11,137 nt of DNA from Planctomycetales bacterium (GTDB taxonomy: Bacteria; Planctomycetota; Planctomycetia; Isosphaerales; Isosphaeraceae). Shown piece by piece: positions 10,859 through 11,137 of this stretch. Position 1 is the first letter of the stretch. Each line of letters starts with the position of its first letter. Under the pieces are notes generated by a model. That model searched no databases, was not told the origin of the DNA, and was given only the letters and a program-made list of their open reading frames with translations. The position numbers were made by a program, and so were the translations under genes. The stretch is from positions 1 to 11,137 of the forward strand of contig DAIDJI010000107.1 in assembly GCA_027451455.1 (NCBI GenBank). Reading direction: 5' to 3'.

Positions 10859-11137
10859 TCAGTCGTCCAGGCGGAGTTCTTCAAGAGTCTGCACATCGAG
10901 GAGGTCGAGCTGGAGCCGGGCCAACGCCTCGGGCGAGAGCGCTTCGATCCGCCGCTCGACCTCTGCCGACAACGGGCCGAATTTCTTCTCCATCACCAGC
11001 AGGGCCGCCCGCCGCATGCCGCGTTCGATGCCCTGCTCGATGCCCTGCTCGATCCCGCGCTCGTAAGTGGTCTTCATGAGGGGCTCGACCTCGCGAAGCG
11101 CGTCGGTCTTGCCGCGTTCGTATGTGGTCTGCATGAG
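10859..11137 (-). CDS. C-terminal end of a DUF4351/Rpn-type protein
   Basis: The frame is open to the right edge, so the start and most of the protein are missing; 92 residues are visible. The end has the DUF4351-like pattern ALLVMEKKFGPLSAEVERRI followed by EALSPEALARLQLDLLDVQTLEEL, which closes many Rpn/PD-(D/E)XK-type putative nuclease or transposase proteins. The catalytic domain would be upstream and is not visible. Before it is a repetitive helical linker. TTYERG occurs twice, 19 codons apart, and four 12-bp units (11015-11062) encode IERG/IEQG repeats, two of them identical. Such repeats are prone to slippage, and length variation is expected between strains. An internal Met at 11132-11134 should not be taken as the start. 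The gene converges on the kinase operon. Confidence 0.78.
   Translation of the reverse strand, partial: LMQTTYERGKTDALREVEPLMKTTYERGIEQGIEQGIERGMRRAALLVMEKKFGPLSAEVERRIEALSPEALARLQLDLLDVQTLEELRLDD
11015..11062. repeat. Four 12-bp tandem units inside the DUF4351-type gene
   Basis: Units are CATGCCGCGTTC, GATGCCCTGCTC, GATGCCCTGCTC and GATCCCGCGCTC (plus strand), encoding Glu-(Gln/Arg)-Gly-(Ile/Met) repeats on the minus strand. The middle two are identical, which points to recent duplication or slippage. The 12-bp length keeps the reading frame. Confidence 0.8.
11060..11137. repeat. Two 21-bp direct repeats inside the DUF4351-type gene
   Basis: Positions 11060-11080 and 11117-11137 match at 18 of 21 bases and are 57 bp apart. 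Both encode (on the minus strand) an L-M-(K/Q)-T-T-Y-E-(R) segment, so a 19-residue unit has been duplicated. The second copy touches the window edge and more copies could follow. Confidence 0.65.

Overview
The window looks like a piece of a chromosome from a high-GC planctomycete, most likely of the Isosphaeraceae type. This is inferred from gene content: a DUF1559 pseudopilin-like protein with an H-x9-DG C-terminus, a CRTAC1-type FG-GAP/ASPIC-UnbV protein fused to TPR helices, and a cytosolic Ser/Thr kinase with an N-terminal zinc ribbon. Spacers are GC-rich and full of perfect stem-loops. No tRNA, rRNA, CRISPR array or complete insertion sequence was seen.

Layout. (1) 1-1189, minus strand: L-rhamnose isomerase (rhaA), cut by the left edge, with all metal and catalytic residues present. 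(2) 1190-1703: a divergent spacer with candidate promoters for both sides. (3) 1704-7835, plus strand: a probable envelope/secretion cluster of DUF1559 protein, two tiny tandem lipoproteins that look like paralogues, a membrane-anchored TPR protein, and a 976-residue TPR + FG-GAP + ASPIC/UnbV protein. The last two overlap by four bases (GTGA). Strong GC stem-loops sharing a 14-nt word follow the DUF1559 gene and the second lipoprotein. (4) 7836-8252: a 417-bp spacer with several small palindromes and no convincing gene. (5) 8253-10438, plus strand: a tight three-gene operon of a 60-residue basic protein with a near-perfect Shine-Dalgarno, a double zinc-ribbon/coiled-coil protein, and a zinc-ribbon Ser/Thr kinase. 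The last two overlap by four bases (ATGA). (6) 10439-10858: a repeat-rich spacer with a 9-bp-period CACGAAA motif, a 134-bp element bounded by 25-bp inverted repeats, and a hairpin that may end the next gene. (7) 10859-11137, minus strand: the C-terminal end of a DUF4351/Rpn-type protein cut by the right edge.

The most striking observation is in the kinase. An in-frame TAG (10283-10285) stops translation after residue 321. The same reading frame continues for exactly 50 codons that encode the missing end of the kinase C-lobe, including the conserved subdomain-XI arginine. The gene is therefore a nonsense-interrupted allele, a readthrough gene or a sequencing error, not a naturally short kinase. 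The second point of interest is that the kinase and its upstream neighbour share zinc ribbons with the same 16-residue central spacing, which suggests a dedicated signalling module.
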